Shown here in pieces: positions 9,601 to 16,072 of a stretch of DNA of 25,279 nt. How positions within the stretch are numbered: position 1 is the stretch's first letter; each line of letters begins with the position of its first letter. A program made the translations under genes and the position numbers. This DNA comes from Candidatus Cloacimonadota bacterium. GTDB taxonomy: Bacteria > Cloacimonadota > Cloacimonadia > Cloacimonadales > Cloacimonadaceae. Under the pieces are notes generated by a model that was not told where the DNA came from, did not search any database, and saw nothing but the letters and a program-made list of their open reading frames with translations. The stretch is taken from NCBI GenBank assembly GCA_017995495.1, contig JAGOIS010000004.1, positions 1 to 25,279 of the forward strand, in the 5' to 3' direction.

Positions 9601-10067
9601 GCTTCCCGGGCCTCCTCTTCGCGGCCGTTCGCCAGCAGCGAAGCTATTTCGCCTTTCACGCAAGCGCTGAGGCAGATCAAACCTTCGCTGTGTTTTTCCA
9701 GCAGGGATTTGCTGATCCTGGGTTTATAGTAGAATCCGTCGATAAAAGAAAGGGAGGACAGCATCATCAGGTTCTTGTAGCCGGTGAAATTTTGGGCCAG
9801 TAAAACGAGGTGGTAGCGCGTGTCGCTCTTGTTGTGTTCACTGTCCAGCTCGCCGTTGATGATGTAAGCCTCGGTGCCGATGATGGGTTTGAGGCCGGCT
9901 TTGCGGGCTTGTTTGTAAAAATCGATCACCCCGTACAGATTGCCGTGGTCGGTGATCGCCACTGCCGGCATACCGTATTCCTTGGCCAAAGCCACCATCC
10001 GGTCCACCCGGCAGGCGCCGTCCAACAAGCTGTACTGTGTGTGGTTATGCAAGTGCACAAATGACAT
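6627..10067 (-). CDS. dnaE: DNA polymerase III alpha subunit with intact PHP domain
   Basis: Encodes 1146 residues, the normal length for DnaE1. The N-terminal PHP domain keeps all the metal-ligand positions I can match to the Thermus type: H5/H7 (HLHNHTQYSLLDG), D16, D40-H41 (TDHGNLYG), E66 (GTEAY), H78 or H86, C136, and D203/H205 (TNDCHY). The polymerase core has GPGRGSGAGS (about 353-362), the catalytic PDFDIDF (394-400) and the third acidic residue D550 (KMDILGLKTL). These are followed by VYQEQVMR, FNKSHATCYALVAYRTAWLK and a C-terminal OB-like domain. The start at 10067 has GGGAGAG seven bases upstream and begins with the standard MSFVHLH; the frame is open to 10199 but that stretch is not conserved-looking. 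It heads an operon with two GWxTD genes. Confidence 0.97.
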   Translation of the reverse strand: MSFVHLHNHTQYSLLDGACRVDRMVALAKEYGMPAVAITDHGNLYGVIDFYKQARKAGLKPIIGTEAYIINGELDSEHNKSDTRYHLVLLAQNFTGYKNLMMLSSLSFIDGFYYKPRISKSLLEKHSEGLICLSACVKGEIASLLANGREEEAREAVCWYQRVFGDRYFIEIQNHGLDIERDVMPALIKLAKEMGQQLVLTNDCHYLRKEDHEAHDILLCIQTGKTLNDPGRMKYNTDQLYFKDPDEMRSLFPEAAQAYANTLKIADMIDLELRYDEFLLPEIETPPEFEDMGCYLRALCEEAARQKYPEMRDEVRARIDFELDVIHRMGFDGYYLVVKDLIDNARKQGVPVGPGRGSGAGSIVAYLLNITQIDPIRYGLLFERFLNPDRISMPDFDIDFCAQKRGRVIDYIVQKYGRESVTQIITFSTLGAKSVIKDVARVLMVPASEANNITKTIPFNKNLEEAYKDSPDFRHLIDNNELYQSIYKHSIVLEGLIRQTGIHAAGLVIAPGDLKEYIPLTRSTQKEAETNILVQYEGRWLDELKFLKMDILGLKTLTLIQKTVDLVREAHGTELDIDNLDLTDKKVFQLLSKGDTDGVFQFESDGMRKYLMDLKPNMFEDLIAMVALYRPGPMKFIDNYIARKHKREKVAYDHPVMEKTLKETYGVTVYQEQVMRISIEMAKFTRGQADTLRKAMSKKSLDMLMQFKELFTNGALENGVQDRVADKIWNDWLDFAQYAFNKSHATCYALVAYRTAWLKAHYPVEFMAALLSLEDDAAKIPIKIEVCKAMGIKILPPNINRSDKEFSVRGKEVMFGLKAIKNLGEAAIAAVVEERQKAGPYTSIFNFCSRLDSNAVNKTVLESLIASGAMDELEGSRAQKWAVIEQALTFNAGAQKDKKIGQTSLFDIIASDGSTEEYYPPLPVEDPWNYAYQLEREKEVLGFYMGGHPLYEYRSLVKHLTNANSQNIKSHNGKELVLAGIVSGISRKRDNKGNPYALVEFEDLSGRFEVALFNQDYEKHFAKLATGSIFFVFGARSGYNGAEDSMPRVSPSNLVPLDDLPLYLRGEIRLNITLPRISKEFVDEYASHTDKAGGGFVLRTSVTTDDGDSFQLEAQRKMFPGNAFLQWLEEQQFNFTLRFSYDEKSI

Positions 10068-10095
10068 CTCGGTCTCTCCCTTTGCTCTGAAAGCA

Positions 10096-10124
10096 TAGAT
10101 TTGAACCTGGCGGGTTTTTGTCAA
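10096..10124 (-). promoter_or_regulatory. Candidate dnaE promoter
   Basis: On the minus strand TTGACA (10124-10119) is followed after 17 bases by a weak -10 match, AATCTA (10101-10096), placing a start site about 20-25 bases before the dnaE ATG at 10067. The -35 box is perfect; the -10 box is poor. Confidence 0.3.
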
Positions 10125-10283
10125 AGGAATATTTGGAGGCCTGGCCAAGCCTCTGTGGGACAGCGAATCGCGCTGTTTATATGCAACCCTGCGGATCATC
10201 AGGTTGGATCCCTCGGCATTAAGCGTGGCAGAAATACAATTCCCCTCAAAAGATCTTTGTGTGTCGAATCCGTGAATCTCCAG

Positions 10284-10358
10284 CGATCAATACGGAATAA
10301 ATACGGAATCAATACGGATTTCATCCGTATTGATTCCGTATTTATTCCGTATTGATCG
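10284..10358. repeat. 75-bp palindrome: 36-bp perfect arms of 11-bp iterons
   Basis: The left arm 10284-10319 is the exact reverse complement of the right arm 10323-10358, with a three-base centre (TTC, 10320-10322). Four more flanking pairs (CCAG at 10280-10283 with CTGG at 10360-10363) form if one base is bulged. Each arm is made of three head-to-tail 11-base units of the form AT(C/A)AATACGGA, starting at 10286, 10297 and 10308, with the right arm holding three in the opposite orientation. A period of 11 bases is close to one helical turn. It sits between the divergent dnaE and rnfC genes. The first 21 bases of the iteron array recur exactly at 22734. It could be a dispersed repeat, a cruciform, an RNA hairpin or a multimeric binding site. 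Confidence 0.95.
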
Positions 10359-10616
10359 TCTGGGCCGGGCAGGAAGATCGTCTGCCGGATACATGGCTTT
10401 ATTATCCTGCGATGTGTAAGAATCTTCCTGACCTCGCGCGCGTACATTCTTGTTTGCTAACTTCGCGCCGGCGCGGGCCCAATGGAGACTTTTGCCAAGT
10501 GGGTATCCTATACCCCGAACGGAGCCAAAGAAAAAAAACCTTGCCTAAAAAACTCGTGCGCAATTTGTGGAACGCAAAAATGTTCCGGCTCGTGCAGAGC
10601 TATAATGGGAGCGTCA

Positions 10617-11939
10617 ATGAGGTTAAAAACCTTTCCCGGGGGAGTTCATCCCCACGATCACAAGCATTTTTCCGCCTCCGCCCCGATCGAGCAGATGCCT
10701 TTGCCCAAGCGGGTGGTGATATCCATGTCCCAGCATATCGGCGCGCCTTCTGTTCCAATCGTGAAAGTGGGCGACGAGGTCAGGACCGGGCAGAAGATCG
10801 CCGAAGGCGGAGGATTCGTCTCCATTCCCCAGCACGCCTCGATCAGCGGTAAAGTTACCAAAATCGACATTTTTCCGCATCCCGCAGGAGCCTCATCCCT
10901 GGCCATCGAGATCAGCGGAGACGGCTCGGACGACTGGATCGAACTGAGCGATGATCAGGACTTCATGGCTCTCTCAGCCGAGGAAATGAAGAACCGCATC
11001 GGCGAAGCCGGCATCTGCGGCATGGGCGGAGCGGGATTTCCAACCTTTGTGAAACTATCGCCCCCGGCGGACAAACCCATCGACACGGTGATCCTCAACG
11101 GGGTGGAGTGCGAACCATATCTGACCGCTGACGATCGCCTGATGCTGGAAAAGACCCAGGAAGTGGTGAGCGGTCTGAAGATTTTGATGAAGATCCTGAA
11201 CGCCAAACAAGGCCTGATCGGCATCGAAGCCAACAAGCCGGACGACATCGCCGCGATGAAAAAGATCCTGGCCTCCGAAAGCGGTTTCAGCGTGGTTCCC
11301 CTCAAGCTGCAATATCCGCAGGGAGCCGAAAAACAGCTTATCTATGCCGCAACGCGCAGAAAAGTGCCCGCCGGCGGACTTCCCATGGCTGTGGGCGTGG
11401 TGGTGCAAAACGTGGCCACCGCCTATGCCATTTACGAAGCTGTGCGTTTCAGGAAACCGCTTGTGGACAGGGTGATTTCAGTCACCGGAAGCATCGTAGC
11501 CCAGCCCAAAAACCTCAAAGCCCGCATCGGCACGCCCTTTTCCGAGCTTCTGGACTATTGTGGCGGCACCACCGCCGGGATCGGCAAGATCATTTCCGGC
11601 GGGCCTATGATGGGATTTGCCCTGCCGTCTCTGGACGCCCCGCTCGGCAAAGGAAGCTCCGGGTTGGTGCTGATGGGCGAAAAAGAAGCCTTGACCCTGG
11701 AGGAGCGAAATTGCCTGCGCTGCGCCCGCTGCGTGGATGTTTGCCCTATGAATCTGCTGCCAAGTTCGATTGCCCAGGCTGTGAAGGCAGGAGAAATGGA
11801 GATCGCGCTCAAGGCCGGGCTGGAAGACTGCATGAAATGCGGAAGCTGCGCCTACGTCTGCCCCGCGCATATCCGTCTTGTCCAGTGGATCGACACCGGC
11901 AAGATCCGCCATGCCGAAACCCTGCGCGGCAAGAAATAG
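10617..11939 (+). CDS. rnfC: Rnf complex subunit RnfC (NADH/FMN-binding, 2x[4Fe-4S])
   Basis: Encodes 440 residues. RnfC is the cytoplasmic NAD-binding subunit of the Rnf ferredoxin:NAD+ oxidoreductase, which pumps Na+ or H+. The N-terminal domain starts in standard form (MRLKTFPGGVHPHDHK, PLPKRVVISMSQHIGAP, VKVGDEVRTGQKI). The complex-I-51-kDa-like nucleotide domain follows, with GICGMGGAGFPTFVKL at about 132-147 and NGVECEPYLTADDRLM at 161-176. Two ferredoxin-type motifs close the protein: C366/C369/C372/C376 and C405/C408/C411/C415. The ATG at 10617 has GGGAG six bases upstream and matches the family start. The frame is open upstream to an ATG at 10482, adding 45 residues with five cysteines; that longer form lacks a ribosome site and its codons look unlike the rest of the gene. 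First gene of rnfCDGEAB. Confidence 0.96.
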   Translation: MRLKTFPGGVHPHDHKHFSASAPIEQMPLPKRVVISMSQHIGAPSVPIVKVGDEVRTGQKIAEGGGFVSIPQHASISGKVTKIDIFPHPAGASSLAIEISGDGSDDWIELSDDQDFMALSAEEMKNRIGEAGICGMGGAGFPTFVKLSPPADKPIDTVILNGVECEPYLTADDRLMLEKTQEVVSGLKILMKILNAKQGLIGIEANKPDDIAAMKKILASESGFSVVPLKLQYPQGAEKQLIYAATRRKVPAGGLPMAVGVVVQNVATAYAIYEAVRFRKPLVDRVISVTGSIVAQPKNLKARIGTPFSELLDYCGGTTAGIGKIISGGPMMGFALPSLDAPLGKGSSGLVLMGEKEALTLEERNCLRCARCVDVCPMNLLPSSIAQAVKAGEMEIALKAGLEDCMKCGSCAYVCPAHIRLVQWIDTGKIRHAETLRGKK

Positions 11940-11946
11940 AGGTTGG

Positions 11947-13059
11947 ATGATGAAAGAAAGATATTCAGTTTCCCCCGCGCCGCATTTGCATGACCGCACC
12001 AGCATCCCCAACGTGATGTGGAACGTGGTGCTGGCTTTGCTGCCGGCTTTGGGTTTCGCGGTTTGGTACTGGGGCTGGCGCTCGCTCTGGCTAACGCTGT
12101 TGGGCGTGCTCGCCGCCGTGGGCACCGAAGCTTTGATACAGTGGCTGCGTAAAGTTCCCATCCGGGTTTCCGACGGCTCTGCAGTGCTCACGGGCATGCT
12201 GCTGACCTTCAATATCTCAGCTTCTTCGCCTTGGTGGTTGCCGGTGGTGGGTTCTGTTTTCGCGATCGCCATCGGCAAACAGGTTTTTGGCGGGCTGGGC
12301 AACAATCCCGTAAACCCTGCCCTGCTGGGACGCGCCTTTCTTTTGGCATCCTGGCCTTCGCTGATGACGGGGATCCAATCCTGGAAGCTGCCAAGAACCA
12401 CCTCCTTCATGAGCGGGATCGATCCCCGGATCATTGACCCCAACCTGCAGGGAGTTTCCGCCAAAGCCTATGAACTGGTAACCGGCGCCACACCCCTGAA
12501 CGTTGCCCACACCCTGCGAGACAGCTCATTCGTGAACACCCTGGCAGCCACCAAGGAAGTCAGCCTGGACCTGGGCAACAAGATCTTCAACGGCATGATC
12601 GACCTCGGCACCCTCAAAAATCTGTTTTGGGGCAACATCGGAGGCTGCATCGGCGAGGTTTCCGTGTTCGCCCTGCTGCTGGGAGCTGTCTATCTCCTCT
12701 GGCGCAGAATCATCGAATGGCGCATACCCTTCTTCTATTTATTGACTGTTTTTGTGCTCACCTTCCTCTTCGGAGGGATCCAGGGCACCGGCTATTCGCT
12801 GACCATTCCCGTGTTCCATCTCTTTGCCGGTGGACTGATGCTGGGCGCCTTTTTCATGGCCACGGACTACACCACCAGTCCGATCACCAAAAACGGGCGC
12901 ATAATATATGCCATCGGATGCGGCGTCCTTACAGTCATCATCCGCCTGGTGGGAGGATATCCTGAAGGGGTGTCTTATGCCATTCTCTTTATGAATGTGA
13001 TGACCCCTCTCGTCGACATGCTCACCCGGCCCAAAGCCTTCGGGAGGTTGAAGAAATGA
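11947..13059 (+). CDS. rnfD: Rnf complex membrane subunit RnfD (covalent FMN)
   Basis: Encodes 370 residues, an integral membrane subunit with about nine or ten hydrophobic helices. The family landmarks are VSPAPHLHDRTSIPNVMWNV at the N-terminus, DGSAVLTGMLLTFNIS at about 76-91, and GGLGNNPVNPALLGRAF at about 115-131. The flavinylation motif TGAT lies at 179-182, where the last Thr carries covalent FMN in characterised RnfD/NqrB. FMATDYTTSPIT follows in the C-terminal half. The start is one of two adjacent ATGs (11947 or 11950) after AGAGG at 11938-11942; spacing slightly favours 11950. It begins seven bases after rnfC and its stop overlaps the rnfG start by ATGA. Flavin transfer would need an ApbE-type enzyme, which is not in this window. 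Confidence 0.96.
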   Translation: MMKERYSVSPAPHLHDRTSIPNVMWNVVLALLPALGFAVWYWGWRSLWLTLLGVLAAVGTEALIQWLRKVPIRVSDGSAVLTGMLLTFNISASSPWWLPVVGSVFAIAIGKQVFGGLGNNPVNPALLGRAFLLASWPSLMTGIQSWKLPRTTSFMSGIDPRIIDPNLQGVSAKAYELVTGATPLNVAHTLRDSSFVNTLAATKEVSLDLGNKIFNGMIDLGTLKNLFWGNIGGCIGEVSVFALLLGAVYLLWRRIIEWRIPFFYLLTVFVLTFLFGGIQGTGYSLTIPVFHLFAGGLMLGAFFMATDYTTSPITKNGRIIYAIGCGVLTVIIRLVGGYPEGVSYAILFMNVMTPLVDMLTRPKAFGRLKK

Positions 13060-13631
13060 AATTCTTCCTCAAACTTGGCCTCATCCTGTTGGTTTTTTGC
13101 ATCATCGCCACAGCGCTGCTGGCCTACGTGAATTCCATCACCAAACCCAAGATCGACGCTCTGAAGATAAAGGAAGCGGAGGAAGCCAGGAACAAACTTA
13201 TCCCCGGCGCCGCCTTTGAATCCCGCACGATCAGCATCCCAGACGCGGATTCGATTGTTTACTACGTGGCCACGGATGAAAAGACCAAGGAACTGAAAGG
13301 CTACACCTTCACAGCTGCCAGGGCAGGCTATTCAAGCACCGTGAAGACCATGGCCGCCGCTAGCCCTGATTTTAAGCTGCTCGACATCCAGGTGATCGAG
13401 CAAGCTGAAACCCCGGGCCTGGGAGCCAACTGCGTAAAGCCGGAATTCGCCGTCAAATTCAGGGATAAAACCCCCGCTGAACTAAAGGTGGATAAAGACG
13501 GTGGTAAGATTGCCTCCATGACTGGAGCCACCATCACCACCAGGGCGGTCACAAACTCGCTCAGGGAACTGATCGACGTGATCAAAAAGGACGTGGAGTC
13601 CAGGCCGGCCCAGGCGGAGGTGAACCCATGA
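13056..13631 (+). CDS. rnfG: Rnf complex subunit RnfG (covalent FMN)
   Basis: Encodes 191 residues with one N-terminal transmembrane helix (about 5-26, LKLGLILLVFCIIATALLAY) followed by a periplasmic FMN-binding domain. The conserved AETPGLGANCVKPEF block lies at about 117-131. The flavinylation motif is at about 154-162 (SMTGATITT), with T159 the predicted FMN attachment site by family comparison. RnfG relays electrons on the outer face of the membrane to or from RnfD. The start has GGGAGG upstream within the end of rnfD and shares ATGA (13056-13059) with the rnfD stop. The lysine- and glutamate-rich stretch after the membrane helix is normal for the family. Confidence 0.95.
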   Translation: MKFFLKLGLILLVFCIIATALLAYVNSITKPKIDALKIKEAEEARNKLIPGAAFESRTISIPDADSIVYYVATDEKTKELKGYTFTAARAGYSSTVKTMAAASPDFKLLDIQVIEQAETPGLGANCVKPEFAVKFRDKTPAELKVDKDGGKIASMTGATITTRAVTNSLRELIDVIKKDVESRPAQAEVNP

Positions 13632-14221
13632 GTTTCATGAAAGAACTTGCCAAAGGGATCATCACGGAAAACCCGACTTTCGTGATCGTGCTGGGTATGT
13701 GCCCCACCCTGGCCACATCCACTTCAGTAAACAACGCCCTCGGCATGGGGGCCGCTGCCACCTTTGTGCTCGTCTGCTCGAACATCCTGATCTCCTTGAT
13801 CAAGAACATCACCCCGGACAAGATCCGCATCCCTGTGTACGTGGTTGTGATCGCCGCCTTCGTGAGCGTCGTGGATATGGTGATGGCTGCCTATGTGCCA
13901 GCCCTGCACAAATCACTGGGGCTCTTCATCCCGCTGATAGTGGTCAACTGCATCATCCTGGGACGCGCCGAAGCCTTTGCCAATAAAAACAACGTTATGA
14001 ATTCCCTGGCCGACGGCATCGGCATGGGGCTGGGTTTCACCCTCGCGCTCACAGTTGTGGCCACTTTCAGGGAGATCCTGGGTAACGGCACTTGGGCTGG
14101 CATGCGGGTGATGCCCCATTCCTATAATCCCATGCTGATCGCCATCCTGGCTCCCGGAGCCTTTATCACTCTGGGCTTGCTTATGGCCACGATCAATATG
14201 CTGAAGGGGAGGATACAATGA
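13628..14221 (+). CDS. rnfE: Rnf complex membrane subunit RnfE
   Basis: Encodes 197 residues, an integral membrane protein with about six helices, homologous to NqrD. The family signatures are ENPTFVIVLGMCPTLATST at about 14-32 and LIVVNCIILGRAEAFA at about 103-118. C25 and C108 sit at the positions that, together with two cysteines of RnfA, hold an intramembrane [2Fe-2S] cluster in solved Rnf/Nqr structures. GGAGG lies seven bases before the ATG, inside the 3' end of rnfG, and the two genes overlap by ATGA at 13628-13631. The next gene, rnfA, overlaps in the same way. Confidence 0.95.
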   Translation: MSFMKELAKGIITENPTFVIVLGMCPTLATSTSVNNALGMGAAATFVLVCSNILISLIKNITPDKIRIPVYVVVIAAFVSVVDMVMAAYVPALHKSLGLFIPLIVVNCIILGRAEAFANKNNVMNSLADGIGMGLGFTLALTVVATFREILGNGTWAGMRVMPHSYNPMLIAILAPGAFITLGLLMATINMLKGRIQ

Positions 14222-14820
14222 ATTTTCTGGGACAGCTTTTCGTGATGGCGGTGAGCGCCATCTTCATCCAGAACTTTGTCCTTTCGCGTTTCCTGGGCCT
14301 CTGCCCCTATCTGGGTGTGTCCAAAAAGATGGATTCCGCCTTTGGCATGGGCATGGCGGTGATCTTTGTGATGACCATGACCTCGGCGATCACCTTCCTG
14401 ATCGACAGATATCTTCTGGTGGCCTACAATCTTGAATACTTGAGAACCCTGGCCTTCATCCTCACCATCGCCGCCCTGGTGCAGTTTGTGGAAATGGTAA
14501 TCCAGAAAAACGCCCCCGCCCTCTACAAATCCCTGGGCGTCTATCTGCCCCTGATCACAACCAACTGCGCCGTTCTGGGCGTCGCGATCCTCAATATCAC
14601 CCCCCTGGCCGATGGCTCAACCTACAATTTCCTGTTTGCCACCTTGAATGGATTCCTCTCCGGGGTTGGCTTCACCTTCGTGCTGCTCGCCATGGCCGGC
14701 ATTCGCGAAAGGCTTGCTTTGGTGGACATGCCAAAAAGTATGCACGGTTTTGCCAGCGGACTGATTTTGGCCGGGATCATGGCCCTGGCTTTCTACGGCT
14801 TCATGGGCCTCAAGATCTGA
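14218..14820 (+). CDS. rnfA: Rnf complex membrane subunit RnfA
   Basis: Encodes 200 residues with six predicted membrane helices, homologous to RsxA/NqrE. The N-terminus carries FIQNFVLSRFLGLCPYLGVS (C29), and the second conserved cysteine is in LITTNCAVLGVAILN (C117). These match the two RnfA ligands of the intramembrane [2Fe-2S] site shared with RnfE. The ATG overlaps the rnfE stop (ATGA, 14218-14221), with GGGGAGG just upstream. The stop is followed directly by the strong ribosome site of rnfB (GGAGGAAGG). Confidence 0.95.
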   Translation: MNFLGQLFVMAVSAIFIQNFVLSRFLGLCPYLGVSKKMDSAFGMGMAVIFVMTMTSAITFLIDRYLLVAYNLEYLRTLAFILTIAALVQFVEMVIQKNAPALYKSLGVYLPLITTNCAVLGVAILNITPLADGSTYNFLFATLNGFLSGVGFTFVLLAMAGIRERLALVDMPKSMHGFASGLILAGIMALAFYGFMGLKI

Positions 14821-14833
14821 GGAGGAAGGCTTG

Positions 14834-15862
14834 ATGCAACTTATTCTCATTATTCCGCTTACCGCTTCGCTGGCATCCCAGATCGGCACACCGGTGATCA
14901 TTCTCGGCGCCATGGGCCTGATCTTTGGGCTCATCCTGGCCTTCGCCGCCAAGGTCTTCTCTGTCAAGATCGATCCCCGCGTGGAACAGATCCTATCCGT
15001 GCTGCCCGGCGCCAATTGCGGGTCCTGCAGCAAAGCTGGCTGCGCCGGATACGCGGAAGCCATTGTCCATGAAGGCGCGGAGGTGAATCTGTGCGCGCCC
15101 GGAGGGACTGCCGCGGCTGCGGCCATCGCCAACATCATGGGCACGGAGGCGGGAGCAGTGCAAAAAAAAGTGGCTGTGATCCACTGCAGTTCCGGAGGCA
15201 CAGAAAACACGAACTGGAAATACGCCTACGCTGGAGTCGAGAACTGCCTTTCCGCCATCAACATCGCCGGCGGCCCCAATCAATGTTCCTGGGGCTGCGT
15301 TGGCTACAACGATTGCCTGCGTGCCTGTAAGTTCGACGCCATCAGCATCGACGCATGTGGGATGCGCGTGATCGACCCGGAGAAATGCACCGCCTGCGGA
15401 GCCTGCGTGAAAGCATGTCCCCGCAAACTGATCGATCTCGTGCCGGTTAAAAACACGGTTTACATTAAATGCTCTTCCCAAGACAAGGGTCCCGCGGCCA
15501 AACAATCCTGCGGCAGCGAAAAACCCTGCATCGGCTGCGGTATCTGCTCGCGCAAATGCCCTGTGCAGGCCATCACCATCGAGAACAATATCGCCCGCAT
15601 CGATTACAGCAAATGCATCAACTGCGGCATCTGCGCCACTGCCTGCCCCACAGGCGCCATAGAGGACCTGTTGTGCGGCACCCGGAAGAAAGCCCAGATC
15701 GTTGACGAACTCTGCATCGGCTGCACCATCTGTGCCAGAAGCTGTCCCGTGGAGGCGATCAGCGGAGAGGTGAAACAAGTGCATGTGATCCACAGGGACA
15801 AATGCGTCGGCTGCGAGATCTGCGTAAGTAAATGCCCCAAACAGGCGATCAAGATGGTATAA
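14834..15862 (+). CDS. rnfB: Rnf complex ferredoxin-like subunit RnfB, extended cluster set
   Basis: Encodes 342 residues from the ATG at 14834, which has GGAGG eight bases upstream; a TTG at 14831 would be closer to that site but is less likely. An N-terminal membrane helix (about 18-42) is followed by the four-cysteine domain C62/C65/C70/C87 (NCGSCSKAGC). Then comes a C118/C138 region and an atypical ferredoxin motif, C151/C155/C161/C165. Five canonical CxxCxxCxxxC motifs start at 185, 232, 261, 294 and 324. Proteobacterial RnfB/RsxB is about 190 residues with two ferredoxin clusters, so this is the long form known from anaerobes such as acetogens. It probably accepts electrons from reduced ferredoxin. 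Last gene of the operon, followed by a terminator. Confidence 0.95.
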   Translation: MQLILIIPLTASLASQIGTPVIILGAMGLIFGLILAFAAKVFSVKIDPRVEQILSVLPGANCGSCSKAGCAGYAEAIVHEGAEVNLCAPGGTAAAAAIANIMGTEAGAVQKKVAVIHCSSGGTENTNWKYAYAGVENCLSAINIAGGPNQCSWGCVGYNDCLRACKFDAISIDACGMRVIDPEKCTACGACVKACPRKLIDLVPVKNTVYIKCSSQDKGPAAKQSCGSEKPCIGCGICSRKCPVQAITIENNIARIDYSKCINCGICATACPTGAIEDLLCGTRKKAQIVDELCIGCTICARSCPVEAISGEVKQVHVIHRDKCVGCEICVSKCPKQAIKMV

Positions 15863-15897
15863 ACAACCGGCACACGGTTTAGCAGACTGACTCATTG

Positions 15898-15925
15898 AAG
15901 GCGGGAACCAGCTTCCCGCCTTTTT
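15898..15925 (+). terminator. Intrinsic terminator after rnfB
   Basis: GGCGGGAA (15900-15907) pairs perfectly with TTCCCGCC (15913-15920) around a five-base loop. Two flanking A-T pairs extend the stem to ten, and TTTTT follows at 15921-15925. It begins 36 bases after the rnfB stop and closes the rnf operon. Confidence 0.92.
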
Positions 15926-16007
15926 ATATGGAGGGCATGTCAGCAGGATTAATCCCCGATTCGCAAGGTATGGAAGGCTTCCAGGTTCAGGGACCGCAAT
16001 TTTGCAA

Positions 16008-16036
16008 TTGACACAATCCGCCCATCCAAAAAAATA
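16008..16036 (+). promoter_or_regulatory. Candidate gcvPA promoter
   Basis: A perfect TTGACA lies at 16008-16013, with an A+T-rich weak -10 match (AAAATA, 16031-16036) after 17 bases, 36 bases before the gcvPA ATG. Just upstream are a direct repeat of GCAATT (15996 and 16004) and an inverted repeat TGGAAG-G-CTTCCA (15971-15983) that could be an operator. No glycine riboswitch core was recognised. Confidence 0.35.
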
Positions 16037-16072
16037 GAAAAAATCATAATTTCAGATCCAGATGGAGAGATA

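Larger units (their letters stand above)
10068..10616. other. Divergent dnaE/rnfC intergenic region (549 bases)
   Basis: This is the only stretch above 300 bases without a well-supported gene. It holds a candidate dnaE promoter (10096-10124), a small hairpin ACAGCG-AATCG-CGCTGT (10160-10176), the large iteron palindrome (10284-10358), a 12-bp G+C palindrome CGCGCCGGCGCG (10464-10475) and a hairpin GGGTAT-CCT-ATACCC (10501-10515). A perfect TATAAT lies at 10601-10606, only 10 bases before the rnfC ATG and without a recognisable -35 box. The frame of rnfC is open back to an ATG at 10482 and encodes a cysteine-rich stretch that is probably not translated. No riboswitch or tRNA was recognised. 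Confidence 0.5.

Noticed and set aside
10068..10199. Longer dnaE reading frame starting at 10199
   Set aside because: The added 44 residues do not resemble DnaE, lack a ribosome site and contain the candidate promoter; the start at 10067 has GGGAGAG and the family N-terminus.
10370..10431. Nine-base inverted pair CAGGAAGAT / ATCTTCCTG with a 44-base loop
   Set aside because: A pair of this length is about as frequent as expected by chance in a 549-base region.
10601..10606. Perfect TATAAT as the rnfC promoter
   Set aside because: It is only 10 bases from the ATG, has no -35 partner, and would give a transcript lacking the GGGAG site.
10602..10613. 12-base match ATAATGGGAGCG with the reverse strand at 22724-22735
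   Set aside because: Matches of 12 bases are expected many times by chance in 25 kb on two strands, and one is explained by the rnfC ribosome site.
11478..12464. 328-codon minus-strand ORF across the rnfC/rnfD junction
   Set aside because: It spans two genes that match conserved families on the other strand, so it is a shadow.
14993..15895. 300-codon minus-strand ORF opposite rnfB
   Set aside because: It lies wholly opposite the cysteine-rich rnfB, and its alanine/aspartate-rich repeats are the complement of the CxxC motifs. It would also start at the foot of the rnf terminator.
15926..16072. Possible glycine riboswitch before gcvPA
   Set aside because: I could not find the conserved tandem aptamer core, and the 147-base gap also has to hold a promoter.
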